Source: Luteolibacter sp. Y139 (GTDB lineage: Bacteria; Verrucomicrobiota; Verrucomicrobiia; Verrucomicrobiales; Akkermansiaceae). Taken from it: 64,000 nucleotides of DNA. Positions 18,627 through 27,537 of the stretch are shown piece by piece. The notes beneath the pieces are model-generated. The model saw nothing but the letters and a program-made list of their open reading frames with translations. It was not told the DNA's origin and did no database searches. Position numbers and translations under genes: made by a program. Location: contig NZ_JBBUKT010000005.1 in assembly GCF_038066715.1 (NCBI RefSeq), positions 124,001 through 188,000 on the forward strand. The letters are read 5' to 3'. Positions within the stretch are counted from its first letter, which is position 1. Each line of letters begins with the position of its first letter.

Positions 18627-18762
18627 AACGGTTTTTTGGGGGGGGCGGCGGAGGTCTTTTTTGGGGATGGGGCGCGGAATGCGTGCTTCCCTTTGGGGGT
18701 GGGGATGGGCAAGGGTGAAAGGTATCGTTTGGGACCGATCGTTTTGTCGCTGTTCTTAGGTT

Positions 18763-19950
18763 ATGAAGACGCTGCTTTCATTCACGCTTCCGGTGTTGCT
18801 GCTGCAGGGGCTTTCGGCGGGTGTGGCGGAGGAGGTGAAGTTGCCGGGGGTGGAGGTGTATTTGATCCGGCCGGTGGAGAAGCCGGTGGAGGGTCCGCGG
18901 CGGATGCCGGCGACGGTGCTGGAGGTGTCGAATGGGACGGAGCTGACTTACTTCGTGCGCGGGGTGAATGTGGAGAGCCCGGCGTATGACACGGAGGTGA
19001 AGCGTGGGGACAGGTGGCTGATGAAGCCGCGGTCGGATGGGCGTGCGGGGGTGGAGAGTTTTCCGCTGAAGCCGGGGGCGAAGATGCTCGTGACGGTGAG
19101 TCCGGAGTGGGAGGAGCGGGTGACGCGTTACCGGTTTTATTTCTACACGACGGAGGATGAAAAGTCGGCGAAGGTGGTGTCGGTGAGGAGCCGGGAGATC
19201 GAGCGGAAGGAGCTGGGCGATCTCACAGGAACGACGGGCGAGGAGGATTCGCGGAAGACGGAGGGGATGGAGGAGCCGGTGACGGATGAGGAGATGAACC
19301 GGCCGGAGGTGGAGAGGCGGTTGGAACGCGTGGAGCGGGAGCTGGCGACGCTGAAGGAGGAGATGGCGCGACTGCAGGAAGTGAGGCCGGAGATGGTGGT
19401 GCCTGAAATGGTGATGCCAGAGGAGGTGCAGCCTGAGGAGCTGAAGCCGGAGGAATTGAAACCCGAGGAGCTGAAGCCTGAGATGATCAAGCCGGAGGAA
19501 TTGAAGCCGGAGGAGATGGTGGTGCCGGAGATGGCGGTGCCGGAGGAGTTGAAACCGGAGGTGATCAGGCCGGAGACGATCAAGCAGGAGACGATCAAGC
19601 AGGAGACGATCAAGCAGGAGACGATCAAGCAGGAGACGATCAAGCAGGAGACGATCAAGCAGGAGGTGGAAGAGAAGCTGAGGCTGGAGGATAAGCTGCA
19701 GGATCAGCTGAAGGAGAGGGAGAGGCTGGAGGAGGAGTTGCTGGAGTTGAAGGGGATGAAGTTCGATGGGGTGGGGACGTTGGAGGGGATGGAGTTCAAG
19801 CGGCTGAGGGTGGAGGATCTGAGGCTGGAGGACATTGAGCTGGCGCCTTTGGAGTTTTTTGAGGAGCCGGAGTTTTGGAAGCTGGAGCTTTGGAAGCTGG
19901 AGTTTGAGAAGCCTGAGGTGATCAAGCCTGAGGAGGCGTTGGGGAAGTGA
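18763..19950 (+). CDS. Exported coiled-coil protein with EELKP and ETIKQ pentapeptide repeats
   Basis: 395 residues with a signal peptide (MKTLLSFTLPVLLLQGLSAGVA). Residues about 25-150 form a beta-rich domain (VLEVSNGTELTYFVRGVN...). From about residue 185 it is a coiled coil (VERRLERVERELATLKEEMARLQ), followed by imperfect pentads (EELKP, EMVVP, EVIRP), six exact ETIKQ pentads and a second charged helix. The tail again uses short WKLEL/EFEKP-type repeats. The five-residue period does not fit a heptad coil and recalls elongated repeat spacers. No function is recognised; a periplasmic spacer or scaffold is a guess. Confidence 0.65.
   Translation: MKTLLSFTLPVLLLQGLSAGVAEEVKLPGVEVYLIRPVEKPVEGPRRMPATVLEVSNGTELTYFVRGVNVESPAYDTEVKRGDRWLMKPRSDGRAGVESFPLKPGAKMLVTVSPEWEERVTRYRFYFYTTEDEKSAKVVSVRSREIERKELGDLTGTTGEEDSRKTEGMEEPVTDEEMNRPEVERRLERVERELATLKEEMARLQEVRPEMVVPEMVMPEEVQPEELKPEELKPEELKPEMIKPEELKPEEMVVPEMAVPEELKPEVIRPETIKQETIKQETIKQETIKQETIKQETIKQEVEEKLRLEDKLQDQLKERERLEEELLELKGMKFDGVGTLEGMEFKRLRVEDLRLEDIELAPLEFFEEPEFWKLELWKLEFEKPEVIKPEEALGK
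19573..19662 (+). repeat. Six exact 15-bp tandem copies inside a CDS
   Basis: GAGACGATCAAGCAG repeated six times, encoding ETIKQ. The exactness at DNA level points to recent slippage expansion, so copy number may vary between strains. Confidence 0.95.
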
Positions 19951-19987
19951 AGGTGTGGCGTGCTTGATTTAGGAAAGAGAGGACGCG

Positions 19988-20284
19988 ATGGGCCGGATGC
20001 AATGCTCCAAACATGGCTGGCGAGGGATCGCCCTTGTTTGCAGGCATGTGGAGGCGAAGGTGCTGGGGCCGGATGATGATCCGCCTTTGACGCGGGAGGT
20101 GATTTATCCGGTGAGCATTGGTGAAATCTTTGGGAAGATCTGGGTATGCTTCGAGTGTTTGCAGGAGCAGAAGCCGCCGGTGGAGGGGATTGATTTGGAA
20201 GATGAGGAAAGCCTGATCCGTTTCGAGGAGGCGGTGGGAGTGGAGGCGGTGTGTGTGGGGTGTTTTAAAGAGCGGTGGAGTTGA
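19988..20284 (+). CDS. Small Cys-pair (zinc-ribbon-like) protein
   Basis: 98 residues. Cys/His positions CSKHG near the N-terminus, CRH at about residue 18, CFEC at about 54 and VCVGCF near the C-terminus suggest one metal site built from separated pairs. No membrane segment is present. It follows the repeat protein by 37 bases and could be co-transcribed with it. The family is not recognised. Confidence 0.55.
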   Translation: MGRMQCSKHGWRGIALVCRHVEAKVLGPDDDPPLTREVIYPVSIGEIFGKIWVCFECLQEQKPPVEGIDLEDEESLIRFEEAVGVEAVCVGCFKERWS

Positions 20285-20311
20285 GGTGGTGGGGATGGCT
20301 TTGCGGACGTG

Positions 20312-21013
20312 CTATTCGGCTTCGGGATGGCGGAGGGCGATGCCGAGTTGGCGGTCGGTTTGCCAGGGATCGCCGCCGCCGTTTTTGCCGGTGGGGTTGG
20401 GTTGGAAGGCTTGGCGGTAGGTGACGGTGGGGAAGCTGTTAGATTTGAGGTCGGTGAGGATGAGGTCGCGCTCGGGGTCGATGTCGGGGGAGATGTGATG
20501 GGTGATCTCGCCGGTATCGTGGCTGAGGCCGACGCTGCGGTCGAAGGTGGCGGCACCCCACCAGGCGGTGCGGCCGAGGGTGTCGGTCTGGGGGGCCTTC
20601 CAGAAGCGGACGTGGTGGCGTTCGCGGGGGCTGGTGCCGTGGGGTTTCTCGAAGGCGAGGTCCTGATGGCGGCCGAAGAGGAGGAGCGGGCTGACGGGGG
20701 CATCGGCGTAGGCGCGGCCGAGGACGGCGTCGCCGGCGATGCGGAGGCTGGTCTTGAGGGTGACGGGGTCGGCGGGGTGCCAGCCGGCGTCTAACAGGGC
20801 GGCGGCGAGTTCGGTCTCGGTGGCGATGATGAGGAGATTGAGGGGATCGCCGGGGATGCCTTCGGGGGTGGTGGTGAGGGTGGGTGCGTTTTCGAGGGCG
20901 GGGTGGAGTTTTTCCTCGTGATGATGCCACCAGTGCGGGAGGGCGAGGTAGGCGATGAGGAGCCAGGCGATGAGGAGGAGCGCGGCGAGGGTGATGAGGC
21001 GGCGCGGGGTCAT
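20312..21013 (-). CDS. LssY C-terminal-domain membrane-anchored protein
   Basis: 233 residues. One N-terminal helix (LITLAALLLIAWLLIAYLAL) is followed by a domain with GDPLNLLIIATETELAAALLDAGWHPADPVTL, RHHVRFWKAP, WWGAATFDRSVGLSHDTGEITHHISPDIDPERD. These blocks match the LssY C-terminal family, which elsewhere is fused to PAP2 phosphatase or DedA-type membrane parts. Here it stands alone. The biochemical role of the domain is not established. TCTAACAGG falls at 20790. Confidence 0.7.
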   Translation of the reverse strand: MTPRRLITLAALLLIAWLLIAYLALPHWWHHHEEKLHPALENAPTLTTTPEGIPGDPLNLLIIATETELAAALLDAGWHPADPVTLKTSLRIAGDAVLGRAYADAPVSPLLLFGRHQDLAFEKPHGTSPRERHHVRFWKAPQTDTLGRTAWWGAATFDRSVGLSHDTGEITHHISPDIDPERDLILTDLKSNSFPTVTYRQAFQPNPTGKNGGGDPWQTDRQLGIALRHPEAE

Positions 21014-21280
21014 TGGGAGGAGAGTTTGCTAGTTTTGACCTCCGGTCCACGCGGCTTGCCGCTTCGCGGAGGGGTGAGCGTCGCTATCGTGACTGCTGCG
21101 TTCAGTTTTCAGTTTTTAGGAAGAGAAGAGGCATTGTGCCGGGTGATCGGTGATCGGTGGAAAGGCACGGGACTGGTGCAGGGAACGAACCGCGGAGGCG
21201 CAGCGGTCGCAGAGGAAGCGCGGAGAAGAAGAGGAGACGAATGAAGAGCCGGGGATGTGGATGGATGAGTGGCTTTCGAT
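21014..21280. repeat. R5 and R1 elements
   Basis: 21036-21117 is R5 (GACCTCCGGTCCACGCGG ... CTGCTGCGTTCAGTTTTCAG), also at 38956 and 39501. 21118-21235 is an R1 copy with TGATCGG heptamers and the G-rich part. Confidence 0.75.
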
Positions 21281-21778
21281 TCAGGATTCGGAGGTTGTTT
21301 TGAGGCGCTTGATGCGGTGGAAGCGCCAGAGGAGGAAGGTGGCCCAGGGGATGAGGAAGAGGAGGATGAGGAGCCAGTGGGGGAGGAAGATGGCGCGGGA
21401 GCCGAGGGCTGCTCCCGATAAAACGCGTCCAAATTGAAACCCCGCGGACTGGCCTCGCGGTTCCCAAGGGATGGATCGGTGGTAGCCAATCATGCCGGGC
21501 TGGTAACGGAAGGTTTCAGGGGCTTCGAAAAGAACCCGGGTCAATGGTTCCTGTGAGGGCTGTAGCTTCCGGTGCTCCCAGAAGAGCAGCGTGGAGGGCG
21601 AATACGACTCTTCGGCCCAATCTGCGATGCAGATGCCGGAGCCGACGTGGCTCATGTAGTAATGCCGATGGCTTATCGTGGTCCAGAAGTGGGTGGAGTC
21701 CCACCATGCCCATGAGAGGAAGGTGAGAATGAGGATGCCGGCCCAGAAGGATTTCCAGCGGTGGATGGGGCGCGGCAT
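21281..21778 (-). CDS. RWKSFWLG-family two-helix protein, subtype A
   Basis: 165 residues from ATG 21776-21778 (MPRPIHRWKSFWAG). First helix SFWAGILILTFLSWAWWDS; a loop with HVGSGICIADW; second helix PHWLLILLFLIPWATFLLW followed by basic residues. The same signature is seen in the array at 50.5-52.4 kb, in particular GSGIC(V/I/L)AD and PHWL near the second helix. The loop is predicted periplasmic. Function is unknown. Confidence 0.7.
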   Translation of the reverse strand: MPRPIHRWKSFWAGILILTFLSWAWWDSTHFWTTISHRHYYMSHVGSGICIADWAEESYSPSTLLFWEHRKLQPSQEPLTRVLFEAPETFRYQPGMIGYHRSIPWEPRGQSAGFQFGRVLSGAALGSRAIFLPHWLLILLFLIPWATFLLWRFHRIKRLKTTSES

Positions 21779-22214
21779 TGGGGGAAGGGAAGCATCAAGG
21801 GGTAATCTTCCAATCACTAATCGGGGTGTGTGAAGAGAGAGAGCAGCGGGCGTGTGGAGCGGGGTTGTGGGGCTTGCTGGTGTGGAGGGTGAAGGTTTGA
21901 GGGGAGGGCGGGCGGTGCTTCATCGCAGCAGGGCTGCTGGCTTCGGGCGGCAGCAGGGCTGCGGGCACCGGGACGACAGGAGTGTCGTCCCTCCTCAGGG
22001 GCCAGGGGTGTGGTGGGCTGGCTTCGACGGTAGTCGGGGTGTCGGGAGCGCTTTGGAGGGCGGTGCGGGGTGATGGGTATTGCGAAATGAGACGCGGGTG
22101 GAGGCGTGGGAATGGGTAGGGGGCGATTGGGATGCTGCGAATTCATGGGTGCGGGGAGGCGCGGGTGGGAGGTGGAATTGTTTTTGCTGGATGTGAGGCT
22201 GTCCCATCCCATCC
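21779..22214. other. Spacer with mini-hairpins
   Basis: No gene seen. It contains GCAGCAGGGCTGC-type repeats (also near 48480) and a GGACGACA-ggag-TGTCGTCC hairpin near 21972. A compensated version, GGCGACA-ggag-TGTCGCC, lies near 23495. Confidence 0.55.
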
Positions 22215-22391
22215 ATGAAGAAGCACCTTTCCTCCAAGGCCGAGTTTCACCCGAGCATGCCAATGCGGACGCCGGATCCGTATGCGAACCGGCGGAGCCA
22301 GCAGTTCGCGAGTTCGAACTTTGCGTGGTGGATGGCGGGGTTGATCGCGACGGGGATTTTGGCGGCGGTGGTTTTGGCGGCGAGGATGTAG
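22215..22391 (+). CDS. 58-residue single-helix membrane protein
   Basis: ATG 22215 to TAG 22389-22391. The N-terminal half is polar (KKHLSSKAEFHPSMPMRTPD PYANRR) and the C-terminal half hydrophobic (FAWWMAGLIATGILAAVVLAA), an N-in tail-anchored layout. Codons are G/C-rich and the GC3 pattern fits native plus-strand genes. The family is not recognised. An R1 element starts immediately at its stop. Confidence 0.5.
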   Translation: MKKHLSSKAEFHPSMPMRTPDPYANRRSQQFASSNFAWWMAGLIATGILAAVVLAARM

Positions 22392-22540
22392 GGTAGGAGT
22401 TTGCTAGTTTTCAGTGTTCAGTTTTCAGGGAACAGCCTCGGACTGGTGGAGGGATTCACCGCGGAGGGCGCAGAGGTCGCAGAGACGCGGAGGGTTGCGG
22501 AGAGGAAGAGGAACCGCGAGGGCGCGGATGGCGCGGATGA
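22392..22540. repeat. R1 element
   Basis: TTTGCTAG, TTTTCAGTGTTCAGTTTTCAG, GGACTGGTGGAGG and 9-bp units, then a GCGCGGATGGCGCGGATG unit. Confidence 0.75.
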
Positions 22541-22667
22541 GATTCTGAAGGAGGGGGTTGAGGAAGGACCGCGGAAGGAACAGGCGGTGTGCTTCGGGAG
22601 AGGCGAGGGTGAAGTGGGCGGTGATGGGGCTTTACCGGGCTGGGATCATTTGGCGTATTCGATCGTC

Positions 22668-23174
22668 ATGAGAAGGTTCCTCAGGTCGCTGGCTTGGATT
22701 CTTGCGCTTTCACTGGGTGGGCTGACGGCTTCCGCGCACGAGGATGTGGTGCTGGAGCTGAAGGAGGGGAAGCTGGTGGTGTCGGCAGAGGATGCTGCGG
22801 ACATGAAGGTGCCAGCGGAGTATCTGCCGATGGAGTACGATGCGGCAACGCACCGGGTGAGGATCGGGAAGCACGTGATGAAGATGATTCCGTATTTCAC
22901 GAGTCTGTTTCCGGAGAACGGGAAGTACAAGATTCATTTCAGCGCATCCTGGTATCACGATTTGGATACTCTGCCTCCGTATCTGCTGATTCGCATCGAG
23001 CCCGAGGGGCGCCAATATAATTACCACCTGCTTTTGAACATGAAGGATCTCAGCGTCATCCAGATGGAAGTGGCTCTGGAGCTGGGTGATGGAGGCACGC
23101 GCTACTTGCCCGTGGACCTGAGCATGGTGGAGAAGGAGATGAAGGAATCGATCAAGCCGGTGGAGGAGAAGTGA
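22668..23174 (+). CDS. Secreted hypothetical protein
   Basis: 168 residues from ATG 22668; the frame is open from 22401 only because of R1. The signal peptide RRFLRSLAWILALSLGGLTASA is followed by HEDVVLELKEGKLVV. The mature part has alternating short strands, THRVRIGKHVMKMIPYFTSLFPENGKYKIHFSASWY and YHLLLNMKDLSVIQMEVALEL, ending in a lysine/glutamate tail. The family is not recognised. The ATG carries no strong ribosome site. Confidence 0.6.
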   Translation: MRRFLRSLAWILALSLGGLTASAHEDVVLELKEGKLVVSAEDAADMKVPAEYLPMEYDAATHRVRIGKHVMKMIPYFTSLFPENGKYKIHFSASWYHDLDTLPPYLLIRIEPEGRQYNYHLLLNMKDLSVIQMEVALELGDGGTRYLPVDLSMVEKEMKESIKPVEEK

Positions 23175-23244
23175 TGCGTGACGATGAGGTGCCAAGGAAA
23201 GGCACGCGTTCTCGCGAATGCGTCTCCGGATGGAGATGCGGGGT

Positions 23245-23362
23245 GGTGAGGTGGGGCGGCGGTTGCGCAACGCCTTTGGCGTAGATCGATTGATCGTGAG
23301 ATCACCCAGGGTAGCGAGTGCCTCGCAACCCTGGGCTTCAGGGTGGAGTCCCGTTGGGACAG
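23245..23362. repeat. R2 three-hairpin element
   Basis: First hairpin ACGCC-ttt-GGCGT (loop TTT rather than GTT), then the CCCAGGGT/ACCCTGGG stem and GTCCC-gtt-GGGAC. Confidence 0.85.
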
Positions 23363-23400
23363 GGAGGCGGGTAGATGTTGGAACAGGGTGGCAAAGAAGC

Positions 23401-23425
23401 GGCCCGTGGAGGTTGTCCACGGGCC
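23401..23425. terminator. Strong 10-bp hairpin
   Basis: GGCCCGTGGA-ggttg-TCCACGGGCC. No T-run on the plus strand; on the minus strand GCTTCTTTG follows. It could end transcripts or be another dispersed hairpin. Confidence 0.45.
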
Positions 23426-23569
23426 GGGTTGATTTGGACCTGTTAGATCGAGTGGTTTTCGGTGTGTGATTTTCCGGGAGATCGATGACGGGGCGACAGG
23501 AGTGTCGCCGCTCCTCAGGGGTGGGAGGGTGATGCGGCGGGGTGAGGGTGATGCGGGGCTCGATCGGGT

Positions 23570-23672
23570 GGTGCCCCTTCAGGGCACGGATGATCTTGTC
23601 GGGAGGACCCAGGGCGACGCTGCGCTTGCCCTGGGCTTAGGGCTTGCCGCCCCTTTGGGGCTGAAGAGGAGC
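23570..23672. repeat. R3 element with enlarged second loop
   Basis: GTGCCC-cttca-GGGCAC, a CCCAGGGC/GCCCTGGG stem with a longer loop, then GCCCC-ttt-GGGGC. Confidence 0.75.
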
Positions 23673-23723
23673 GGGTGCGCCGCTGTATGAGTTGGGTCCG
23701 CTTGAAGGCGGGGGTGGCTACTA

Positions 23724-24545
23724 TTAGGATAGTAGTTGGTCGACGGCGCGGGCGAAGGCGGTGTGGGGTGGGCCGGCGGGGGCGGTGCGGGTGGCGCTGG
23801 TGAGGGCATTTGGCCAGCCGTGGGGCATGGCGTAGGAGAGGCCGGCCCAGTGGAACATGGGGATGTCGTTTTCGGCGTCGCCGAAGGCTACGACTTCCTG
23901 GGGGGTGATGCGGAGGTTTTGGGTGAGGATCCGGAGGCCCCAGGCCTTGGTGGTTTCGAGGGGCATGAATTCGTAGAGGTGGTCCATGGTTTGGACGCCC
24001 TGGAGTTGCTGGTGGAGGGTGGTGAGGGTGGGATCGGTGCGGAGGGAGGCGATGGGTGCGGGGTCGCCGAGCCAGATGACTTTCTGGACTTGCATGGGGA
24101 GGAGTTGGTCGGGGGTGATGCGGGCGGGCATGCGGCCGGAGACGAGGGCGTAGTCGTAGACGTGGTCGTTCGGCGGGGTGACGGTGAAGACTTCGTCGGC
24201 GGTGTAGTAGATGGGGGTGAAGGTTTCGCGGCGCTGGTGGGCGGCGTGGATGAGGGTGTGGAGGTGGGCGGGGCGGAGGAAATTGCTGGCGACGATGGCG
24301 GTGCGGTCGGCGGTGGCGACTTCGGCGCCTTGGGAGGAGACGATCCAGCGGACTTGGGGGAGCTGGCGGGCGTAGGGTGCGGTGGAGCGGTGGTGGCGGC
24401 CGGTGGCGAGGACGATCTCAAGCCCGGCGCGGGCGAGGCGGTCGATGGCAGCGTGGTTCTCGGGGGAGATGTGGTGGTCGGGGCCGAGGAGGGTGCCATC
24501 GAGGTCGATGGCGGCGAGGCGGAGGGTGGTGGTGTTGTTTGTCAT
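23724..24545 (-). CDS. Cof-type HAD phosphatase
   Basis: 273 residues. Motif I AAIDLDGTLLGPD (nucleophile Asp), motif II ATGRHHRS, motif III Lys near AWGLRILTQNL and motif IV VVAFGDAENDIPMF are all present in order. The cap lies between motifs II and III, which is subclass IIB (Cof family). Such enzymes hydrolyse sugar phosphates, nucleotides or pyridoxal phosphate; the substrate cannot be inferred. The gene is monocistronic on the minus strand. Confidence 0.85.
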   Translation of the reverse strand: MTNNTTTLRLAAIDLDGTLLGPDHHISPENHAAIDRLARAGLEIVLATGRHHRSTAPYARQLPQVRWIVSSQGAEVATADRTAIVASNFLRPAHLHTLIHAAHQRRETFTPIYYTADEVFTVTPPNDHVYDYALVSGRMPARITPDQLLPMQVQKVIWLGDPAPIASLRTDPTLTTLHQQLQGVQTMDHLYEFMPLETTKAWGLRILTQNLRITPQEVVAFGDAENDIPMFHWAGLSYAMPHGWPNALTSATRTAPAGPPHTAFARAVDQLLS

Positions 24546-25002
24546 GGCCTGAGCTTAGAGCGGGTGGGCTGATAAGGCTCATGGTGAGTTTTCATGGTGG
24601 TGATAATGTGGGGGAATGAGAGTTTGCTAGTTTTAAGTGTTCAGTTTTCAGGGGAAGGCAGGGTGCCGGGTAGGTAATGCGGCGTGAGAGGTGGGGCGGT
24701 TGCGCAACGCCGTTGGCGTAGGTGATGGGGTGGCGGAGGAACCCAGGGTAGCGAGTGCCTCGCAACCCTGGGCTGTGTTGTGAAGTCCCGTTGGGACAGG
24801 AGAGAGACGGGGAGGTGGCGGATGATGGGTGGAGAGGCGTCGGGGCTGTGCACGCGTTCTCACGAACGCGCCTACGGTGGGAGAAGCGGAGTGGCGGTCC
24901 GGATTGTGGGCGCGCACAGCCGGAATGGCACAGCCATTCCGCTAGGAAGAGGGAAAGCGTTGGGTTGCGGGGGTGTTGGGTTTTTGTTGGGATGGGGGAG
25001 AG
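24546..25002. repeat. R1, R2 and R4 elements in one spacer
   Basis: 24618-24660 R1; 24685-24802 R2; 24845-24945 R4. R4 holds CGCGTTC-tcac-GAACGCG (24853-24870) and GGAATGG-caca-CCATTCC (near 24923). No gene is seen. Confidence 0.8.
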
Positions 25003-25437
25003 ATGGGTTCGCGGGGCTTACGTTTTCCTTTTTACCGGTCGGGTTTGTTTTGGCTGGGGGTGCCGGGGTTGGTGTTTTTGATGTGGGTGTGGTGGGACTC
25101 GAGCTGGCATCAGTCGGCGGTGGCGTTTACGGCGATGCGGAGGGATCATCAGGTGGCGGTGGTGGGGGCGCTGGTGACGTGGAATGTGTGGGAGTCGCCG
25201 GTGGGGAAGAGGGCGGGGCAGTTTGTGGCGGGGCGGGATGAGGTGGTGGAGGAGAAGTGGGAGGGGAAGCCGGGGTTTTATTTTGTGCGGGCGCTCACGT
25301 GGGATTCGTATCCGCGGCCGGGGTTCTGGAGCGTGGCGGTGGGGTTGTGGGTGGTGGTGCTGGGGTATGTTTTGATTTGGCTGGGGATGGTGGGGTGGGT
25401 GCAGTGGTGGAGGGGAAGGGCGCTTGTTAGTTCCTAG
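25003..25437 (+). CDS. RWKSFWLG-family two-helix protein, divergent subtype C
   Basis: 144 residues from ATG 25003 (GGGGGAGAG upstream). The N-terminal FPFYRSGLFWLGVPGLVFLMWVWWDSSWH keeps the FYR..FWLG and WAWWDS pattern. The C-terminal helix (FWSVAVGLWVVVLGYVLIWL) is followed by WWRGR, as in the 50-52 kb array. The loop differs and lacks GSGIC. The stop is given by an R1 element (TTGTTAGTTCCTAG). Confidence 0.6.
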   Translation: MGSRGLRFPFYRSGLFWLGVPGLVFLMWVWWDSSWHQSAVAFTAMRRDHQVAVVGALVTWNVWESPVGKRAGQFVAGRDEVVEEKWEGKPGFYFVRALTWDSYPRPGFWSVAVGLWVVVLGYVLIWLGMVGWVQWWRGRALVSS

Positions 25438-25528
25438 TTTTCAGTTTTCAGGAAGAGGGAAGGCATGAGAGATCGAGCAGAGAGGGAAAGTGGCTGGATG
25501 ATGTGAATTGAAACTGGAGACGTAGTAG

Positions 25529-25945
25529 ATGGATGAGCCGATCAAGATCGAGGAGTGGAGCGTGAGGCGGTTTTATCACGACCGGAGGCGGGTGGCTGTG
25601 CTTTCGGGCGGAGAGGCACCTGGGCCGTGGCTGGCGAAGCTGCGGCGGGTCTTGCCGGTGCTGGAGGGTAGGTCCCCGGCGGAGCTGCTGGCGGAGGTGC
25701 GGCGGAGCGGGAGGATCGAGCTGGGAATGGTGGATGGGCGTGAGGCGTGGAAGATGGGCGAGGTTTTGAGGGAGGCGGGGTATGAGGTGGAGGTGGTGGA
25801 TGCGTCGAGGGTGGGTCATCTGGCGATTCACCATGTGGGGCCGCATGCGCCGATGGCCTTGGTCATGGAGGATGATGAGGAGGCGGAGGCGTTTTGTTTG
25901 GATTTGATCGCGAGGGGTGCGCGGGTGGAGGAGGTGGAGGGTTGA
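25529..25945 (+). CDS. Hypothetical soluble protein
   Basis: 138 residues, acidic, no signal or membrane segment. It has two alpha/beta-like halves: LAKLRRVLPVLEGRSPAELLAEVRRSG, then GREAWKMGEVLREAGYEVEVVD, and AEAFCLDLIARGARVEEVEG at the end. The last two suggest paired helix-strand units of ferredoxin-like type. The family is not recognised. Its upstream 30 bases (GAATTGAAACTGGAGACGTA) recur right after its stop at 25949-25980. Confidence 0.55.
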   Translation: MDEPIKIEEWSVRRFYHDRRRVAVLSGGEAPGPWLAKLRRVLPVLEGRSPAELLAEVRRSGRIELGMVDGREAWKMGEVLREAGYEVEVVDASRVGHLAIHHVGPHAPMALVMEDDEEAEAFCLDLIARGARVEEVEG

Positions 25946-26411
25946 TGGGAATTGATACTGGGAGTGTAGTAGATGGGTGAGGGGTGGGCGGGCTCGGTCG
26001 TGGACTCGAGAGCTGGGAATGATCGCAGCAGTCCAAGGGCGGCTGCGCCGCGGTTATGGGGCGGAGCTGTTAGAGTGGGGCGGGAGGGTTCCCGTCTCGC
26101 TCCCCTTCAGGGCGCCGTGGGTATGATGCGAAAAACCCAGGGCGATGCCCTGGGCTGAGGGATTTCGCCCCTTTGGGGCTGTTAGAATTGCCGGGGTGGG
26201 GTGCGCTGTTAGAGGGCTTCGGGCGCGCGCACGCTTGGGGGCGGGCGGTGAGGGACCATTCGGCCGGCCTGGAGATTGACTCGGGGGCTCCGCCAGCCCC
26301 CTCGGGCCTGCGGCCCCGACCTATGGTCGGTCCAGATTGGCTACAAGCCTTCGCCAATCTTGGCGCTCTTGGCGCTCTTGGCGGTCCCGGGGGTCCCGGG
26401 GGTCCCGGGGG
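25946..26411. repeat. Spacer with R3, mini-hairpins and 9-bp tandem repeats
   Basis: 26095-26190 is R3. TGTTAGA occurs three times (about 26068, 26182, 26209). A CGGCCGGCCTGGAGA element near 26260 also occurs near 38300. 26366-26411 has CTCTTGGCG repeated, then CGGGGGTCC repeated up to the stop of the AraC gene. Confidence 0.75.
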
Positions 26412-27263
26412 TCAGCGGGAGAGCCAGTCGGAGGGGCGGCAGCCTTTTTCGGCGATGAAGGCCTTGGTGAAATGGCTGAGGCTGCGGTAGCCGACTTTGT
26501 AGGCGGCTTCGCTGACGTTGTCGGAGCCGCCGCTGAGGAGGGTGGCGGCGGAGGAGACGCGGATTTCGCGGAGCTTTTGGCTGAGGGTCTTGCCGGTGTG
26601 CTGCTTGAAGAGGCGGCTGAGGTAGGCGGGGGTGCAGCCGACGTGGCCGGCGATGGCGGTGAGGTCGAGGTCTTCGCGGAAGTGCTCGTCCATCCATTGG
26701 GTGGCGGCTTCGACGCGGCGCTGGAGGGGATCGTGGACGGTGGCGGGTGGGGCGCCGGGTTCGGCGATGGCGCCGAAGAGGCAGAGGGACTCGAGGATCT
26801 TTCCCTCGAACCAGGCGGGGCGGAGGCCGCGGAGGACGGGCGGGGTGAGGAGGGATTCGCCGAGGATTTTTTCGGTGAGGGCGAGGGGGCGGAGTTCGAC
26901 GCAGCGCTGGGTGTTTTCCTTTTCGATGAGGAGGGAGTGGAGGGCGGCGCAGGAGTCTCCGCAGTGCTCGATGACCCAGGCGGGGGTGGCGGAGAGGATG
27001 GCGAAGCGGTGGCGGCCGCTGGGGCTCTCCATGCGGCTGGTGTGGGCGGTGCCGCGGGCGGAGGGGCGGAAGAGGGCGACCATGCCGGGGAGGATGCGCC
27101 AGCGCTCGGCATCCTGGGTGACGAGGCCGGGGCCTTCGAGATTGAGGATGATGTGGCCCATGCCGGGCTCGAGGGGCCAAGCTTCTTCAGGGGTGCCGGT
27201 GGCTTTGCCTTCCAGTCCGCGGAGGACTGCGCCTGATCCCTGATAGAGTGTGGGGAGGAACAT
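26412..27263 (-). CDS. AraC-family transcriptional regulator
   Basis: 283 residues. The N-terminal half is a cupin-like sensor region (WRILPGMVALFRPSARGTAHTSRM). The C-terminal about 100 residues hold the two helix-turn-helix motifs: DLDLTAIAGHVGCTPAYLSRLFKQHTGKTLSQKL and DNVSEAAYKVGYRSLSHFTKAFIAEKGCRPSDWL, the AraC signature. The ligand and targets are unknown, and no sugar or transport gene adjoins. The stop abuts 9-bp tandem repeats. Confidence 0.85.
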   Translation of the reverse strand: MFLPTLYQGSGAVLRGLEGKATGTPEEAWPLEPGMGHIILNLEGPGLVTQDAERWRILPGMVALFRPSARGTAHTSRMESPSGRHRFAILSATPAWVIEHCGDSCAALHSLLIEKENTQRCVELRPLALTEKILGESLLTPPVLRGLRPAWFEGKILESLCLFGAIAEPGAPPATVHDPLQRRVEAATQWMDEHFREDLDLTAIAGHVGCTPAYLSRLFKQHTGKTLSQKLREIRVSSAATLLSGGSDNVSEAAYKVGYRSLSHFTKAFIAEKGCRPSDWLSR

Positions 27264-27537
27264 GGCTGGCCTCTATTCCTTTTCTTTTTAAGGTGGGGGG
27301 ATAATCCCCGGATCGAAGGCGGGGTCAAGCATACGGGTGGAATTGGGGGGTAGGTTTAGGGGAGGTGGTGATTTGCATGGGGGAAGTGCCGGGTGATCGG
27401 TGATCAGTGAAAGGCACGGGACTGGTGGAGGAACGAAACGCGGAGGCGTGGGGGTCGCGGGGGAAAGCGCGGAGAAGAGCCAGGACGCGAAGTTCGTGAA
27501 GGGGAGGCGGGTTGATCGGAAGGGTGAGTGGACGGGG

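Noticed and set aside
23401-23425. The strong hairpin as a definite intrinsic terminator
   Set aside because: No T-run follows on the plus strand, and the spacer is full of structural hairpins with other origins; listed at low confidence.
26173-26490. 105-codon frame ending in Gly/Pro repeats
   Set aside because: It crosses R3, a mini-hairpin and the 9-bp tandem repeats into the AraC gene in antisense.
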